Shown piece by piece: positions 63,031-64,000 of a stretch of 64,000 nucleotides of DNA. Under the pieces are notes generated by a model that was not told the origin of the DNA, searched no databases, and saw only the letters and a list, made by a program, of their open reading frames with translations. The stretch comes from Bacteroides sp. (GTDB taxonomy: Bacteria > Bacteroidota > Bacteroidia > Bacteroidales > Muribaculaceae): assembly GCA_014801225.1 (NCBI GenBank), contig JAAVEO010000038.1, positions 1-64,000 on the forward strand, read 5' to 3'. Position numbers and translations under genes: made by a program. How positions within the stretch are numbered: position 1 is the stretch's first letter; the number at the start of each line of letters is the position of its first letter.

Positions 63031-63555
63031 TTAGCGCGTTGCCTGGAAGGAGATATGTTTCAGCATGAAGATAGGGATATTCGCCCCTATTACCATACCT
63101 AAAAGTATGGCGGCGCAAGTAAATCCGTTGTATCCGAGAAGGTAGAGATAATGAGAGGCCAATTCCTCTGTGGACGTACGCAGGAAGCAAACCAATGCCT
63201 CAACTGTGCGATAGGCATACATTCCCGGTATCATGGGAAGTAATGCCGGAAACAGACACGCCTCAGCCGGCACTTTCACCGTTGGCGAACACACTACGGC
63301 TATCACGCCTATGACAAAGGCCGCTATCGAACTTGCCAGAACTATGTCAAGGTGGAAGAAGTCGCCATTCATGAGAATAAAGCGTAACGCATGACCGAGA
63401 GCGGCTGCCAACGCACATAAAATATATGTGCGCTGAGGCGTATGGCTTATACTTGCAAAACCTATTGATGCTATTGCCGCAAATACGGCGTCTTCTACGA
63501 TATGGAGCGCGAAAGGAAGCTCTCCCGGTGCCTGATTCAGAATTATATCTACCAT
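63031..63555 (-). CDS. threonine/serine exporter family protein, small (DUF3815-type) half
   Basis: A 174-aa protein of about five hydrophobic helices: VVDIILNQAPGELPFALHIVEDAVFAA at the start and FPALLPMIPGMYAYRTVEALVCFL later, the typical PxxPGxxxY pattern of the ThrE C-terminal half. In ThrE the two halves are fused; here they are split, the larger half being encoded just upstream with a seven-base overlap. Likely exports amino acids or dicarboxylates. Confidence 0.85.
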   Translation of the reverse strand: MVDIILNQAPGELPFALHIVEDAVFAAIASIGFASISHTPQRTYILCALAAALGHALRFILMNGDFFHLDIVLASSIAAFVIGVIAVVCSPTVKVPAEACLFPALLPMIPGMYAYRTVEALVCFLRTSTEELASHYLYLLGYNGFTCAAILLGMVIGANIPIFMLKHISFQATR

Positions 63556-64000
63556 ATCGGATTGATTTTCATTAGAACTATTGCCAGATAAAGTCCCGCC
63601 GAAAGACAGGCCGTGAGCACCGAAGCGTCTATAAATCTACTTAACGCGCATAGATAGTGTTTATCGATAAGATCACTTGCCGCGTTGATGAACGGCACTC
63701 CCGGGATAAGGTAGAGCACACTCGTGGCGAGGGCTATCTCCGGAGTGGTGCCCCAATGGAATATTTCGGCTCCGGCGGCAAGTGATGCGGATATGAAAGC
63801 GCAGATAAGGAATACTAATCTGATATCGAATTTATGGGCCAAAAGACGTTGTTTGAAGAAATATCCGGCGCAGGTGCTGCAAAACACTATCAGCATAGCT
63901 ATCACATCCCCTCCGAAAAGACGGCAGAAGGCAGCGTTGGCCAATGATGCGAGCAACAGAATTTGCGCTCCGTCGGTGTATCGTTCTCCGATAATCTTGT
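63549..64000 (-). CDS. threonine/serine exporter family protein, large half, 5' end beyond window
   Basis: The frame is open to the window edge (KIIGERYTDGAQILLLAS before the first visible ATG-less start), so the N terminus lies to the right. The visible part has membrane helices and the VLYLIPGVPFINAASDLID segment, which is the counterpart of the gate motif in ThrE. It is co-translated with the following small half. The missing part should contain the hydrolase-like N-terminal domain. Confidence 0.8.
   Translation of the reverse strand, partial: KIIGERYTDGAQILLLASLANAAFCRLFGGDVIAMLIVFCSTCAGYFFKQRLLAHKFDIRLVFLICAFISASLAAGAEIFHWGTTPEIALATSVLYLIPGVPFINAASDLIDKHYLCALSRFIDASVLTACLSAGLYLAIVLMKINPIW

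Overview
The window looks like chromosome of a gut Bacteroidales bacterium, most likely Muribaculaceae. The promoters carry the Bacteroidota -7 element TAnnTTTG. Several proteins belong to families typical of the group: DUF4270 and DUF4925-like lipoproteins, a C-terminal tail on a secreted protein, a dipeptidyl peptidase III with the HECLGH motif, a truncated starch-synthase-like protein beside panC, and a CD225/dispanin fusion. The ends cut through genes on both sides: an ImmA/IrrE-like protein at the left and a ThrE-type exporter half at the right.

Layout. 1-922: ImmA/IrrE-like plus PIN-domain pair, probably toxin-antitoxin. 1172-3168: cupin-hcp operon for nitrosative stress. 3344-7527: ProXp/YbaK-like deacylase, a small protein, a P1B-type ATPase with a separate metallochaperone, and CorA. 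7782-9182: secreted protein, then an esterase-like pseudogene. 9744-12754: ppx-ppk polyphosphate pair. 12920-20969: leftward run of housekeeping genes (HEAT-like protein, DPP III, 23S rRNA methyltransferase, RseP, Dxr, degenerate M23 protein) with a 231-bp inverted-repeat element carrying a 45-codon ORF between dxr and the M23 gene. 21253-28695: OmpA protein, gdhA, lipoprotein, ECF sigma factor with a membrane partner, tRNA-Thr, ridA, ABC-F. 28758-30005: lipoprotein.

The outstanding region is 30190-46051. A strong promoter is followed by about 300 nt able to fold into a structured, pseudoknotted RNA, then by a tightly packed operon of eight genes: helicase with a PLD-like N terminus, DUF4391, DUF4365, type III-like DNA methyltransferase (Mod), SIR2-like, type III restriction helicase-nuclease (Res), a 51-aa very acidic protein, and a 1403-aa coiled-coil/zinc-finger/CoiA-like/WG-repeat protein. 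I read it as a type III-like restriction island with extra effectors. DUF4365 and SIR2 look like AT-rich cargo placed at junctions between core genes, and the presumed target-recognition part of Mod looks mosaic. Its right edge is a scar of 76-bp direct repeats, a palindromic repeat, an orphan HigA-like antitoxin gene, an IS30 transposase remnant and a 9-10-bp tandem repeat.

46951-63027 returns to ordinary genes: four-helix-bundle protein, Dabb protein, ABC-F, CapA, DUF4270, GT5-like protein, then panC-panD-ffh and an MsbA-like exporter. The run 58283-63027 starts with a catalytically degenerate PurN-like/dispanin fusion and continues with a steroid 5-alpha-reductase family enzyme, an old-yellow-enzyme family oxidoreductase and two short-chain dehydrogenases. 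That combination suggests reductive steroid or bile-acid metabolism. A convergent ThrE-type split exporter ends the window.
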